DNA of 64,000 nucleotides from Cognataquiflexum rubidum (GCF_022538115.1 NZ_JAKZAL010000019.1:37549-101548), one strand, 5' to 3'; shown: positions 25,446 to 34,767, counted from the stretch's first letter. Made by a program: numbers and translations. Notes: a model not told the origin generated them from the sequence alone.

Positions 25446-27557
25446 TTACTTTGAGCTTCCTTCAACTCCCAGATCGGCTAGCTTATTATTCGCGATCGAC
25501 AAAATATAATGCAGAACATCCTCTACATCCTGCTCAGACAAGCGATCTTTGAATTTCGGCATGCCCTTTCCAAGGTATTGACCCTCCAAAACAATATTTT
25601 TGAATGCAGCAAATGTCTCCGGGGAGGAAAAGGTAAGGTCGGGAATAACTCCCCCGCCATTCAAATTATGGCAGGAAGCACAATAGCGTTTAAATAGTGT
25701 ATCCCCATTTTTGATCTCACCCTCTGATGCTTCAAAAGATAAGGAAATAAGCTTTGGTTCGGGTTTGTCAGGATAGCTAGGTATAGATTCATTTTTGCCT
25801 AGAGCAAAAGTATAGATCGTCCCAGGATTTATTTGTTTGGCATACTTTGACCATAATCCTAAAACACCACCCCAACCCACGGCAATCGAAACATATTGGA
25901 CATCATCTATCAAATAGGTAATTGGTGCGGCAATGATGCCTGTATTTAATGCTGTTTCCCAAACTTTTTCACCGGAACTTGCATCATAGGCAACAAAATT
26001 TCCTTCCGCTGTACCTTGAAAAACCAACTCGCTTGTGGTTAGAACCCCTGCATTCCATGGAGAAGGCTGTTTCACCTGCCATACCTCTTTTTTTTCAATC
26101 GGATCCCAAGCGATGAGTTTGCCGTGCCCGGCAGGTGCCAAAGAATCCTGACGAACTGATTTGGTAGCATCATATCCTCTACCTGTATTTTTGGAATTTG
26201 GATCATCCTTAAATTTCCAGTTTGCCTCATGACCATACATCATGGACAATTCCCGCGAGGGAATGTATACCAATTTGGTTTTTGGATTGAAAGCCATCGG
26301 TTGCCAATTGTGTCCGCCAATCGCTGAAGGAGCTATCACAGCATTAATGTCAATATAGCGACTGAAATCATTTTCTATGGGCCGCCCGGTGGCAACATCA
26401 ATCCCTTTTGCCCAATTGACATAGGTATAAGGGTCACCTGATATTAGCTTTCCATCCGTTCGGTCGATAACATAAAAAAATCCGTTTTTCGGTGCTTGCA
26501 TCAATACCTTTCTCAGGATTCCATTGATTTCCATATCAGCAAGAATGATATGTTGGGTTGCGGTGTAATCCCACGAATCTCCTGGTGTAGTCTGATAATA
26601 CCATACCAGTTCACCATCGTCAGGATTGAGTGCCACTATGGATGAAAGGTATAAGTTATCCCCTCCTCCCGGTGATCGAAGTTCTCTGCTCCACGGGCCC
26701 CCGTTTCCTGTACCGATGTATAATAATTTTAATTCCGGATCATAAGCCATGGCATCCCAAGCAGTTCCGCCTCCACCGTATCTCCACCACTCTCCTGCCC
26801 AGGTTTTGGCAGCATCTTCCATGGCTTTGGACTCAAATGGTTTGGATGGATCTCCCGGAACCGTATAGAAACGCCACATCTGATTACCTGTCATGGCATC
26901 GTAAGCCGTAACGTAACCTCTCACGCCGTATTCCGCACCACCATTTCCAATAATCACTTTTCCATCCACCACTCTGGGAGCACCGGTAATGGTATATGCC
27001 TTGGATTGATCAACAGTCAGGACTTCCCAGACTTTCTTACCTGTAGCTGCATTTATTGAAATCAGTCTTCCGTCAAGTGAACCCACAAAAATATGGCCCT
27101 TGTAAAGCGCAATTCCCCTGTTCACTACATCACAACATGCTTTTTCTCCATGTTCTTTTGGTACTTCAGGATCATAAGTCCAAATCAATTCCCCTTTTCG
27201 GGCATCTATGGCATACACGATACTCCAAGGACCTGAGATATACATAATTCCATCCACTACCAATGGTGTCGCCTCAATCCCTCTGGTTGTTCCAAGATTG
27301 AAGCTCCAGGCCAATCCCAACTCCTTGATATTGCTTTTGGTGATTTGATTCAGTGAACTGTACCGGTCTTCAGCATAATTTCTGCCATAAGACAACCAGT
27401 CTCCGGGACTCTCATCCGCGTTCAAAAGCCGATTGGTGTCAACCTGGTCGGTTACGGATTTTATATGTTCGGAAGTTCCTGGCTCGTAAGTTTTATCACA
27501 ACTCAACAATGCAAAGGGGAAACAAATAGAAAATAGTATTGTGGGAGTCTTCTTCAT
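25446..27557 (-). CDS. PQQ-dependent quinohaemoprotein dehydrogenase (lipoprotein)
   Basis: A type II quinohaemoprotein alcohol-dehydrogenase-like enzyme. The N-terminal signal ends in a lipobox (ALLSC, C20), so it is probably anchored to a membrane facing the periplasm. An eight-bladed PQQ propeller occupies about 45-590, with the vicinal disulfide typical of the group (EKACCDVV) and repeated W-docking motifs (GKKVWE). A C-terminal cytochrome c domain has C626-AS-C629-H630 and a Met ligand in GMPKF (M666). Electrons from an alcohol or sugar would pass through haem c to the respiratory chain. PQQ synthesis genes are not in the window, so the cofactor may be acquired. Confidence 0.9.
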   Translation of the reverse strand: MKKTPTILFSICFPFALLSCDKTYEPGTSEHIKSVTDQVDTNRLLNADESPGDWLSYGRNYAEDRYSSLNQITKSNIKELGLAWSFNLGTTRGIEATPLVVDGIMYISGPWSIVYAIDARKGELIWTYDPEVPKEHGEKACCDVVNRGIALYKGHIFVGSLDGRLISINAATGKKVWEVLTVDQSKAYTITGAPRVVDGKVIIGNGGAEYGVRGYVTAYDAMTGNQMWRFYTVPGDPSKPFESKAMEDAAKTWAGEWWRYGGGGTAWDAMAYDPELKLLYIGTGNGGPWSRELRSPGGGDNLYLSSIVALNPDDGELVWYYQTTPGDSWDYTATQHIILADMEINGILRKVLMQAPKNGFFYVIDRTDGKLISGDPYTYVNWAKGIDVATGRPIENDFSRYIDINAVIAPSAIGGHNWQPMAFNPKTKLVYIPSRELSMMYGHEANWKFKDDPNSKNTGRGYDATKSVRQDSLAPAGHGKLIAWDPIEKKEVWQVKQPSPWNAGVLTTSELVFQGTAEGNFVAYDASSGEKVWETALNTGIIAAPITYLIDDVQYVSIAVGWGGVLGLWSKYAKQINPGTIYTFALGKNESIPSYPDKPEPKLISLSFEASEGEIKNGDTLFKRYCASCHNLNGGGVIPDLTFSSPETFAAFKNIVLEGQYLGKGMPKFKDRLSEQDVEDVLHYILSIANNKLADLGVEGSSK

Positions 27558-27635
27558 ATTTCCACATTCATTTAAATCTTCTTTACCAAATTCTTGATAA
27601 GATTTTCCGCTTCCTAACTCTGATGATTTTATTTA

Positions 27636-28070
27636 TCAGTTATTCGGCTTATAATCGGAATGTTGCCAAGACATCAGTACCCAGTTCTTTTTTTGTTTGG
27701 CATATACGGCCGTAAATACGCCTTTGTATTTAAAAACATCTGAAGGATTGGCCTTTTGACTTATCTTTTGGTCGATCAGACCTGAAACGATTGCAGTACC
27801 ACCTGATTGATTTACGGTTAGGTCTGAAAACTCATTAATAACGGCCATCGTTGAAGTTAATTCCTTTAACTCTGTACGGCCCATTTTCTGGCCATTACCT
27901 GTAATAAACACAAAGTTTTCATCGGTGTTTTCTAATATAAACATCTGATCTCCACTCTTCTCCATAAGGTCATGGAAGGTCTTTTCGGTAAAAGAACCTT
28001 GGGAATAGGCACTTAGAGTAAATGCCATAAGGAAAATAAGGATTGCTAATCTTTTCATCTTGTTTTTCAT
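27636..28070 (-). CDS. Secreted NTF2-like (SnoaL/DUF4440) protein
   Basis: A 144-residue protein with a signal peptide (1-23, ending AYSQ) and one NTF2-like cone fold, with VAVINEFSD-type strands and WVLMSWQHSDYKP near the end. This scaffold holds both enzymes and simple binding proteins, and no active-site set is evident. It lies 78 nt upstream of the PQQ-dehydrogenase and 29 nt after the DUF2306 gene on the same strand. A distant functional cousin is the lipoprotein at 33594-34112. Confidence 0.75.
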   Translation of the reverse strand: MKNKMKRLAILIFLMAFTLSAYSQGSFTEKTFHDLMEKSGDQMFILENTDENFVFITGNGQKMGRTELKELTSTMAVINEFSDLTVNQSGGTAIVSGLIDQKISQKANPSDVFKYKGVFTAVYAKQKKNWVLMSWQHSDYKPNN

Positions 28071-28099
28071 TTATTGCCTACTCTAAACAGGTTTTCGGC

Positions 28100-28735
28100 T
28101 TACCCCTTTTTATTCCATTGTAATACAATCTCTGTGATCAATAGCGGAATGACCCAAGAAACCCAGCCCAAAGTCGGACCCCTTTCCACGAAAGTTCCCA
28201 GCTCGATAATAGAAGGCATGGCGGCCAGCCATCTGAATATCACAAAAGCAAAAGTCACCACATAGCTCCGGATCATCCATTCCTTATGCTGCTGGATTCT
28301 CTTTCTTTTGATGGAAATAAATGCCATTGCAGCGGTACAAAACCATGCAAAAGCCAGCATTTGAAGTGCAAAGGCCCAGGTCCAGTGAATAGCCAGTGCT
28401 GTGGTCCAGGCTAGAGAAGTGGAACTGACCGTGCCGATCAAAATTCCTGTGAGGTATAATTTTCCCATCCATCGGTGCACTTTCAGGTACCTGTTCCTAA
28501 ACCCCGCCCAAAACTGAAAGGGTCCCAATACCAGAGCTAGCAAACCGCCTGTGATATGCCCGATCAGCGGCCATTTCATCCTCCAGAACCTGCCGTACAC
28601 TTCCTCGTCAAATCCGAAGTAGGGTAAGGCATCATGGATAATAAACTTTCCTGCAAAAACGATCAGAAAGCCCCAGGCAAACAGCATCAGCCAGGTTTTG
28701 GGTTTGTTCGGGACAAGGGTGAGGGTTTTGGCCAT
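28100..28735 (-). CDS. DUF2306 family membrane protein
   Basis: A 211-residue integral membrane protein with six or seven predicted helices. The signatures GHITGGLLALVLGPFQF and LKVHRWMGKLYLTGI are typical of DUF2306, and the conserved histidines are present. The family has no proven activity; its histidine arrangement resembles haem-binding membrane proteins. It starts 15 nt after the epimerase stop codon and precedes the NTF2-like gene, so it probably belongs to a larger reverse-strand operon beginning at 29683. Confidence 0.8.
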   Translation of the reverse strand: MAKTLTLVPNKPKTWLMLFAWGFLIVFAGKFIIHDALPYFGFDEEVYGRFWRMKWPLIGHITGGLLALVLGPFQFWAGFRNRYLKVHRWMGKLYLTGILIGTVSSTSLAWTTALAIHWTWAFALQMLAFAWFCTAAMAFISIKRKRIQQHKEWMIRSYVVTFAFVIFRWLAAMPSIIELGTFVERGPTLGWVSWVIPLLITEIVLQWNKKG

Positions 28736-28750
28736 AAGATTTATTTCGAT

Positions 28751-29683
28751 TTAGTATTCTCCCAATGAGACTTGTGCAGATTTAAATTTGATTCCCAGGT
28801 CTTTGATTACCAAGTTATTTGAATAGACAATTTTTGGTTTGAGATGAGGTTCTTGGTGATTAAGCATGCGGGTAATGTCGGAGACAGGATAGGTTTCACT
28901 TGTCAACAGGTAATTTTTTCCGTTCAGTCCTGTTTTGGTGGCAGATCTGAAAATAGCCTCGGCTACATCCTCTACATTTACCATGGCAAAGTCAATATCA
29001 TTGTCATAGAAGCTCTGAAAAAAGGCGTCAGGAGCAATTTTATTTTTAAGCAAAAATTGAATCCCCGTGGAAGTAGAATCCTCCCGGCTAGACAAAGACT
29101 TACCGATCACCAATACAGGTGAAACCGTCACTATTTCAAAATCCAGTTTTGGATGTGAAGCTAAAAACTTCTCAACCGCACGCTGAGCAAGAAATTTGGC
29201 TTGTCCATAAGGATGGCTTTGTTCACCATAATAGGGCATATCAGATTCTTCGAAAATTTCATCGGGTTTTTTGTTCCCTGCCGGTAAAGGAAAATTGGTA
29301 TTAAAAGCCGCAACAGATGCGATGATAACCACTTTTTTGATCCCGGGGGTATTCATAACCGCTTCCAAAAAGTTTTCCGTTCCCTTGACAGTAGGGTCAA
29401 ATAATTCGGTTTTAGGATCATTTACCGCCAACTGAAATGGAGTGCCGCCATGGATCACGATTTCGCAACCCTTCAAAAAATCATTGAGTTCTGATTTATT
29501 CTCAACATTCAACGCGACAATCTCCAGGTTTTCAGCCTTAGGCAATTGTTTTAAATGTGCGTATTTCCCCTCTTTGGAAATATCGGTCGAGGATACTTTT
29601 ACCTTGTATCCTTCTGCCAAAAATTTCTTGGTGTTATAACTTCCAATGAAGCCCGAACCACCGATTATTCCTACTGTTCTCAT
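28751..29683 (-). CDS. NAD-dependent epimerase/dehydratase (extended SDR)
   Basis: A 310-residue extended short-chain dehydrogenase of the dihydroflavonol-reductase-like group. Residues 4-13 carry the NAD(P)-binding GGSGFIG motif. The catalytic tyrosine and lysine lie in YGQAK, within about residues 155-163. It reduces a carbonyl or epimerises a sugar; the substrate is unknown. It is probably the first gene of the operon with DUF2306 and possibly the NTF2-like and PQQ genes. The shared operator at 29789-29835 lies 106 nt upstream of its start codon, which links it to the LytTR regulon. Confidence 0.82.
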   Translation of the reverse strand: MRTVGIIGGSGFIGSYNTKKFLAEGYKVKVSSTDISKEGKYAHLKQLPKAENLEIVALNVENKSELNDFLKGCEIVIHGGTPFQLAVNDPKTELFDPTVKGTENFLEAVMNTPGIKKVVIIASVAAFNTNFPLPAGNKKPDEIFEESDMPYYGEQSHPYGQAKFLAQRAVEKFLASHPKLDFEIVTVSPVLVIGKSLSSREDSTSTGIQFLLKNKIAPDAFFQSFYDNDIDFAMVNVEDVAEAIFRSATKTGLNGKNYLLTSETYPVSDITRMLNHQEPHLKPKIVYSNNLVIKDLGIKFKSAQVSLGEY

Positions 29684-29788
29684 GTTTTATTGGTTTTATT
29701 TGGTTAATAAAAATCCTTGTTTAATTAATCATTCTTGAGTGCTTAAATGAAAATCTACATTTAGTTTTTTTGATTTGAAACCCAGCAA

Positions 29789-29835
29789 GGACGAACCATT
29801 ACTAATTCTGTCCCAATCCATGGATTTATTACCCG
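29789..29835 (-). promoter_or_regulatory. LytTR-regulon site 1 (upstream of the epimerase gene)
   Basis: GGACGA (29789-29794), 13 bp, CTGTCC (29808-29813), then 15 bp and TTACCCG (29829-29835). The dyad centre is 118 bp from the start codon at 29683. The same layout occurs at three other promoters nearby. Confidence 0.65.
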
Positions 29836-29840
29836 AATAA

Positions 29841-29886
29841 AAAAAAAGGGCATCAGCGATTAGGTTAACCTAGATTGCCTCTGCCC
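29841..29886 (-). terminator. Intrinsic terminator of the secreted-protein gene
   Basis: On the reverse strand GGGCA and TGCCC (29882-29886 and 29848-29852) enclose a second palindrome, AGGTTAACCT. A run of nine T follows. It lies 76 nt after the stop codon of the 29962 gene and just before site 1. Confidence 0.75.
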
Positions 29887-29961
29887 AATTTTTATCAACT
29901 ATTTTGTGAATACCCTAAAAGGGTTTACTGGTTTTCAATTTGGAATTCTTATTGACTTTCT

Positions 29962-30729
29962 TTATTTGCTCGGTCTACTGAGGTCTTTATCCAAAGTGTA
30001 GATGTAATTCCAGGTATTTTGAAGGGAGGACCGAAATGCTGCCTGAAGCTCATCCCTTTTGGCCTTTCCTGCATTTTTTTCAACTGTTTGCCAAACTGCC
30101 TCCTGAATAATGTCCATGGCAGCATAATCTTTGAATGGCAATACATGGTGAAAACTTGGACTTTCTGGTCCCCCAGTCTGCCATTGATACCAATAACCGC
30201 GAGTGGCTAGTCCTGCACTTTTACGGATTCCTTCCACTTCTTTGACTACTTCCATCAGCTTGTGTCCATTTTGGGGATCCAGGTCATAAAAACTCACCCT
30301 GATCATGTCTTCTGTAAGTGGGGTTGTTTTGCTGATTCCGAGTTGAAAACGTGTCACGTGTGATGTTGCTTTCTCGATATGGGGATTGATCAGCGTCCGG
30401 GCAAGATCTTGGCAGCTTTTTCCTGACTCATCAGTTTTGTCCATTTCAGCCCAGTTGGCCATATCTGAAGCAAGTACAAAGACACTTCCTTCTCCCTGCT
30501 GTCTTTGCCATAACCTCCAAGTCCAGTCCCCTTTGTTTTGCAGGTAGCAGGCCTTCCACGCCTTTACTCCTTCTCTGAATTGCATTTCATGGCCGGGCTT
30601 GATGGTAAATTCAGTCACTGACATCAAAGGACCTAAGGGTTCGGTTTGGGCGATCGAAGCTGATAGAAAAGTCCAATTAAGGACTATTCCCAATGACAGG
30701 ATGATTAGATAATTTACTCTGTTTTTCAT
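29962..30729 (-). CDS. Secreted protein of unknown function (ABM-like repeats)
   Basis: A 255-residue protein with a signal peptide ending SASIAQ. Two half-repeats look like dimeric alpha-beta-barrel (ABM) domains, with MSVTEFTIKPGHEMQFREGV at the start of the first and VSFYDLDPQNGHKLMEVVKE in the second. I do not recognise a named family. The ATG at 30727-30729 is preferred over the one at 30778-30780, which adds 17 residues before the signal peptide. A strong terminator follows and the shared operator lies 94 nt upstream, so it is a monocistronic unit probably under LytTR control. Confidence 0.7.
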   Translation of the reverse strand: MKNRVNYLIILSLGIVLNWTFLSASIAQTEPLGPLMSVTEFTIKPGHEMQFREGVKAWKACYLQNKGDWTWRLWQRQQGEGSVFVLASDMANWAEMDKTDESGKSCQDLARTLINPHIEKATSHVTRFQLGISKTTPLTEDMIRVSFYDLDPQNGHKLMEVVKEVEGIRKSAGLATRGYWYQWQTGGPESPSFHHVLPFKDYAAMDIIQEAVWQTVEKNAGKAKRDELQAAFRSSLQNTWNYIYTLDKDLSRPSK

Positions 30730-30822
30730 GGTTATTTTGGTTTGGTGGTTTAAACTAATTTTTGATTGAATAAAAATCATGAACCAATGTCAATTAATTT
30801 TCTCTCTTTTCAGAAGCGTTTA

Positions 30823-30869
30823 GGACGAACCTATTCCAAAATTGTCCCAAGATATTGATTCATTTTCCG
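30823..30869 (-). promoter_or_regulatory. LytTR-regulon site 2 (upstream of the secreted-protein gene)
   Basis: GGACGA (30823-30828), 13 bp, TTGTCC (30842-30847), then 15 bp and TTTTCCG (30863-30869). The dyad centre is about 106 bp from the start codon at 30729. Confidence 0.65.
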
Positions 30870-30890
30870 GCCGTAAAAAACGTAATCTAA

Positions 30891-33308
30891 TTAATTGGTA
30901 ACCCTTCTCTGTTCCTCTTGGGATCCTACTTTTCTATTCCTTGTTCCTTTGATCTTACTGTTTCCAAATTTGTAAGTGTAGGTGGCCATAAACACCCTTT
31001 TTTCAAACTTGAACCTTCCAGAAAATTCCAAATCAGCACCTTCAATTGACTTCCATCGCACTTGGCTGGTTTCAAAAATATCGTTGCAGGATAACCGTAA
31101 TACCCCGGCTTTATCAAAGTCTTTTTGCACACCTAGGTTAACAAAACCCCTAGAAAGCCATTTGAAATAGCCGTTGAGAGTTGGGGAAGTATAATAGCCC
31201 ATCAACTCAATGCTGTATTTTTTGGGAAGGGTGAATGTATTGGTCAAGACCACCTGCAACCCTTTCTGATCCACTTCATAAACCTCCCCATTCAACTCTG
31301 AATTGACTTTTTGATAATTTGCAGTGAAGTTGTTTTGGGTTTCCCACCAGGAAGTTATTTTCAAAGGGAAAGCGACCATCATGGCAACTGTCTGGCTTTG
31401 GTCGATATTTTCTGTTCTTAGAAATACCGTATTGGTCTCTTCATCCAGCGTAGGTTGAAAAGCAGCAATCAGATTTTTATCCATACTGTACTGCACAAAG
31501 AAGATCATGCTTTTGTGGGAAAAATCTGTTTTGAAGGTATTGGTATAAGTAGGGAGGATATTTTCATTACCGGCAAAAAAGGAAAAAGGGTCAGAAAAAA
31601 ACACAAAAGGTGCCATCTGATTGAATGTGGGGCGGGTAATCCTCCGCCCATAAGACACCTGAACCAGGTTGTCGTCATTGATTTTTCTGGACAAAAAGGC
31701 GGTTGGAAAGAAATCCCCGTAATGTCTGTCAACGATTTCCTCTCCCGTTACAGTGGTCAGGTTGGTTTTGGTATTTTCGTACCTGACACCTGCATTTAAG
31801 GAAGTCTTTTCATCAAGTTTAATTTTGGCTGATGAAAATGCCGCATGAATATCTTCATTGAGAAGGCCATCACTGCTGAAATTTGGATCAAATATCCAGT
31901 TAGATCCAATTTTCTCTTCGAAGACCACCGTATTTGTCAATTTTGAAAAAGTACCTCTGACACCTGATTCAACTGATACCGAATTGCCGATTTTCATGGA
32001 ATGGTTCATATCTGCTACCCATAGGTCAATGGGAGTATCTTTGGTAATTCTGAAATCCTCCGAATCAATTAAATCATTGGATTCATCGTAATTCATAATG
32101 GTGTACCAGGATGGATTGGAATTTTTGTAGGTCAGGTAATCAACATTGGTGCTGATGACCTGTCCGTTTTTGAAAGTATGCTGAAGGTTGATATTACCCA
32201 TAATATGGCTCCAGTAGTTTTCTTCAATCGTGTTCATCCTAAAAAGGGAATCAGGAGAAATTGAATAACTGGATGTGGTAATACTAGGAGCTGTCATATT
32301 CCATTGGGTTTCATAGCCACTGACCAAGCCACTGAGAATGGTGCTTTCACTTAATTTGTAGTCAAACCCTGCCTGGTAATTGATGGATTTTCTGGTGGAA
32401 AACCGATCCGTATAAGTTTCAATCCCAATGTCTTCAAAACCATTGTTGTTACCTCTAAAGGATTCCCATATTGCTTCCTGATTGACATATGTTGAGGACA
32501 AAATTCCAAACCAGCTGAATTTTGGGCCCTGATGGTTAAGATTGAAGCTCATGTTACCATTATATCCCGATCCATAGCCTTGCCCGACCGTCAAAGATCC
32601 ATTGGTTCCAATCATCGCATTGTCTTTTTTCATCACGATATTGATAAATCCCGCATCACCGTCAGCATCATAGTTGGCAGGAGGGACAGTAATGATCTCG
32701 ATCTTTTCTACATCACTTGAGTTCAGACCTGCCAGCATCTGATAGGCGGCCTCCATTGGCATCCTGAACCTATGTCCGTTCATCAGGATGACAACTCCGT
32801 TTTTCCCCAAAATAGATAGGGAATTACTCTGCCTGTTGACCATTACACCTGGAGACCTGTCCAACACATCAATAACCGACAATCCGGCAGCTGAGATGCT
32901 ATTGGCCACATTGACTACCATTTTTCCCTCTTCCAACTCAAAAAATGGCCTAGCGGCCACTACAGTCACCTCCTCTAAGTTTTGGGCTTCCTCCACCACT
33001 GTTATTCCACCCAAGTCATTTTTTTCTTTTCCAGAAAAATTGAATCCGGGGGTATAGGTTTTGGAATATCCCATAAGAAAAACCTCAACAAAATATTCCC
33101 CTTTTGGTATTTCCGAAAAAATGTAGTTCCCTGTTTCATCCGTAATGATTCCTTTAACCAATGAAGAATCCGGGACGCTCTTTAGCAGCACATTAGCAAA
33201 TGCCAATCCTTTGGATTGGGAATCATGGACTTTCCCCAAAATTATTCCTTGTGAAAAAAGAGGACAAATAGAAAAGGATGTTAAAACAATCAATAAAAAT
33301 GCCTTCAT
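30891..33308 (-). CDS. Outer-membrane beta-barrel protein (TonB-receptor-like, OMP_b-brl_3)
   Basis: An 805-residue outer-membrane protein. Signal peptide 1-19 (ending PLFSQ). Residues 20-110 are a carboxypeptidase-regulatory-like beta-sandwich (GIILGKVHDSQSKGLAFANV). Residues 115-225 are a plug-like domain (SVIDVLDRSPGVMVNRQ, YDADGDAGFINIVMKK). The remainder is the strand-rich barrel, with a final aromatic strand region (FMATYTYKFGN). The plug/barrel pattern suits a TonB-linked transporter or receptor, though the usual long TonB-dependent length is not reached. No SusD partner is adjacent. The shared operator lies 90 nt upstream of the start codon. Confidence 0.85.
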   Translation of the reverse strand: MKAFLLIVLTSFSICPLFSQGIILGKVHDSQSKGLAFANVLLKSVPDSSLVKGIITDETGNYIFSEIPKGEYFVEVFLMGYSKTYTPGFNFSGKEKNDLGGITVVEEAQNLEEVTVVAARPFFELEEGKMVVNVANSISAAGLSVIDVLDRSPGVMVNRQSNSLSILGKNGVVILMNGHRFRMPMEAAYQMLAGLNSSDVEKIEIITVPPANYDADGDAGFINIVMKKDNAMIGTNGSLTVGQGYGSGYNGNMSFNLNHQGPKFSWFGILSSTYVNQEAIWESFRGNNNGFEDIGIETYTDRFSTRKSINYQAGFDYKLSESTILSGLVSGYETQWNMTAPSITTSSYSISPDSLFRMNTIEENYWSHIMGNINLQHTFKNGQVISTNVDYLTYKNSNPSWYTIMNYDESNDLIDSEDFRITKDTPIDLWVADMNHSMKIGNSVSVESGVRGTFSKLTNTVVFEEKIGSNWIFDPNFSSDGLLNEDIHAAFSSAKIKLDEKTSLNAGVRYENTKTNLTTVTGEEIVDRHYGDFFPTAFLSRKINDDNLVQVSYGRRITRPTFNQMAPFVFFSDPFSFFAGNENILPTYTNTFKTDFSHKSMIFFVQYSMDKNLIAAFQPTLDEETNTVFLRTENIDQSQTVAMMVAFPLKITSWWETQNNFTANYQKVNSELNGEVYEVDQKGLQVVLTNTFTLPKKYSIELMGYYTSPTLNGYFKWLSRGFVNLGVQKDFDKAGVLRLSCNDIFETSQVRWKSIEGADLEFSGRFKFEKRVFMATYTYKFGNSKIKGTRNRKVGSQEEQRRVTN

Positions 33309-33397
33309 AATTTTTATAAGTTTACCTAAATAAATATTATTTAATGGTAATTGGTAGATAAAAAATCGTGATTTTCAGGGATATAAAAAAAGATCAA

Positions 33398-33444
33398 GGA
33401 CGAAATGGTTCAATTTTTGTCCCAAAACATGAATAAATTGTCCG
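33398..33444 (-). promoter_or_regulatory. LytTR-regulon site 3 (upstream of the barrel gene)
   Basis: GGACGA (33398-33403), 13 bp, TTGTCC (33417-33422), then 15 bp and an exact second TTGTCCG (33438-33444). Here the 21-bp direct repeat is perfect. The dyad centre is about 102 bp from the start codon at 33308. Confidence 0.7.
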
Positions 33445-33515
33445 AATGAAAAATTATATTTTAGTTTTATTAAAGATTAAACAGATAAGAAAATTTTTTG
33501 CTTCGGAAGCGTTAG

Positions 33516-33560
33516 TGTTAAAAACAAAACTGAGCGGGTATTCCAACATACCCACTCAGT
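33516..33560 (-). terminator. Intrinsic terminator of the SnoaL-like lipoprotein gene
   Basis: ACTGAG-C-GGGTAT (33529-33541) pairs with ATACCC-A-CTCAGT (33548-33560). On the reverse strand a TTTTGTTTTT tract follows. It lies 34 nt downstream of the gene. Confidence 0.75.
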
Positions 33561-33593
33561 ATTTATAAAGAACAAAGAAATAACAGACCGAAA

Positions 33594-34112
33594 TTAGTCT
33601 TCTTTTGAGTCATTGTTGCTAATATCTCTGACGCAGATATACTTACCATCGCGCTTTTCCCAGATCGCCATATAGCTACCCGAGGAAACTACTTTCCCCG
33701 AAGCGTCCTTTCGGGTAGTTTTCCCTACTTCGGTGATGGTGTTTTCATCCCCAAAAATATCCAATACCTCAAATGTGATGGTTTGGCCAGCAGGTCTTTT
33801 GGCCATGCTTGACTCAAATTCTTTTTGAATGGCAGCTTTGCCTACTGCAACCGGTGTACCACTACCCATACTTACTGCATCATCACTGTAGAAAGCAAGC
33901 AAAGCAGGGATGTCACCTGCATTGTCTGCGGCCGCCCAAGCATCTTCCAATGCTTGGATTTCAGCTTTGATAGCAGCCATATCAGGCTCAGCGACAACTG
34001 TCGGTGCCATTTCTTCCGGAGCTGCTGCTTCTTCTGGAGCGGGCGAGCTACAGGCAACACTAAATAGAGCGAGGGCGACACAGGCTATTCCTGTGCGAAA
34101 ATAGTTTTTCAT
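33594..34112 (-). CDS. SnoaL/DUF4440-like lipoprotein
   Basis: A 172-residue lipoprotein with lipobox ALFSVAC (Cys 21 from the chosen start) and an Ala/Glu/Pro-rich linker (APEEAAAPEE). A single NTF2-like domain follows, with AWAAADNAGDIPALLAFYSDDAVSM as its typical helix-turn. Such domains bind small ligands or act as non-specific enzymes. Two in-frame ATGs lie six bases apart (34118 and 34112); the second fits the Lys-containing n-region better. A terminator follows. No copy of the shared operator was found upstream, only a half-site-like GGACCGAAATGG at 34256. Confidence 0.78.
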   Translation of the reverse strand: MKNYFRTGIACVALALFSVACSSPAPEEAAAPEEMAPTVVAEPDMAAIKAEIQALEDAWAAADNAGDIPALLAFYSDDAVSMGSGTPVAVGKAAIQKEFESSMAKRPAGQTITFEVLDIFGDENTITEVGKTTRKDASGKVVSSGSYMAIWEKRDGKYICVRDISNNDSKED

Positions 34113-34288
34113 GGTCATTTTGGTTGTTGTTTAGTGCCTACTTTGGTCGGTTTTCGGCTTTCCCGTTTTTTCATTTTATCCTTACATGACAAGACAATTA
34201 CTTCCTAAATGGTGGTTTTTGGAGGCAGCTCAACCTTCTCCACACCCATTCTACAGGACCGAAATGGAAATACTTCAGCTATATTTTA

Positions 34289-34558
34289 ATGTCTTTCATC
34301 AAGTTCGTTCCTGTCTATAATGAAAATAAAAAAAGGACAACCGGGGTATATGCAACTGTTGGTCGATTCATTGCATCCCCCCGATTATCACATTTAAGGG
34401 TTTCAGACCTTATGTCTGAATCTACCTTCACCGTTCAAAAAAGGGTCACTCTTAGCAAAAAAGATAATTTGATCAAGGCATATAAATTGGGTCAAGACGC
34501 TGCATTTTTAGAAGAGTTCACTATGGTTTGTACTCAATTTCTTCCTGCCATTCATTAA
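34289..34558 (+). CDS. Hypothetical small protein (doubtful)
   Basis: An 89-residue ATG-initiated frame between the lipoprotein gene and the kinase operon. I recognise no domain, signal peptide or membrane segment. Composition is plausible for a cytoplasmic protein but also for chance. No ribosome-binding site or promoter is evident. The flanking parts (34119-34288 and 34559-34715) otherwise contain nothing recognisable. Confidence 0.25.
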   Translation: MSFIKFVPVYNENKKRTTGVYATVGRFIASPRLSHLRVSDLMSESTFTVQKRVTLSKKDNLIKAYKLGQDAAFLEEFTMVCTQFLPAIH

Positions 34559-34720
34559 TCAAACATGATGATGTTTAGTCTGTGGTCAGGGAGTATGTAA
34601 GAGGTTGGTGGTTATATAATTTTTTGAATTTTTCCTTAAGTCAAGATAAGTACGAAAGACTTTCTATTGATAATGACGCTTCGAATTAAGCTTTGATCCA
34701 TAAAAAAAAGAAATGACCTA

Positions 34721-34767
34721 GGACAAACGACCGTTATTATTGTCCGAAAGCCATCAAAAAATTTTCG
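34721..34767 (+). promoter_or_regulatory. LytTR-regulon site 4 (upstream of the kinase/LytTR operon)
   Basis: GGACAA (34721-34726), 13 bp, TTGTCC (34740-34745): an exact 6-bp dyad. A degenerate third box (TTTTCGG) lies near 34762. The dyad centre is about 106 bp upstream of the kinase start at 34839, implying autoregulation. Confidence 0.65.

Noticed and set aside
34252..34275. Possible fifth LytTR-type site (GGACCGAAATGG) upstream of the SnoaL-like lipoprotein gene
   Set aside because: The right half TTGTCC is missing at the expected spacing and the distance to the start codon is longer than for the four real sites.
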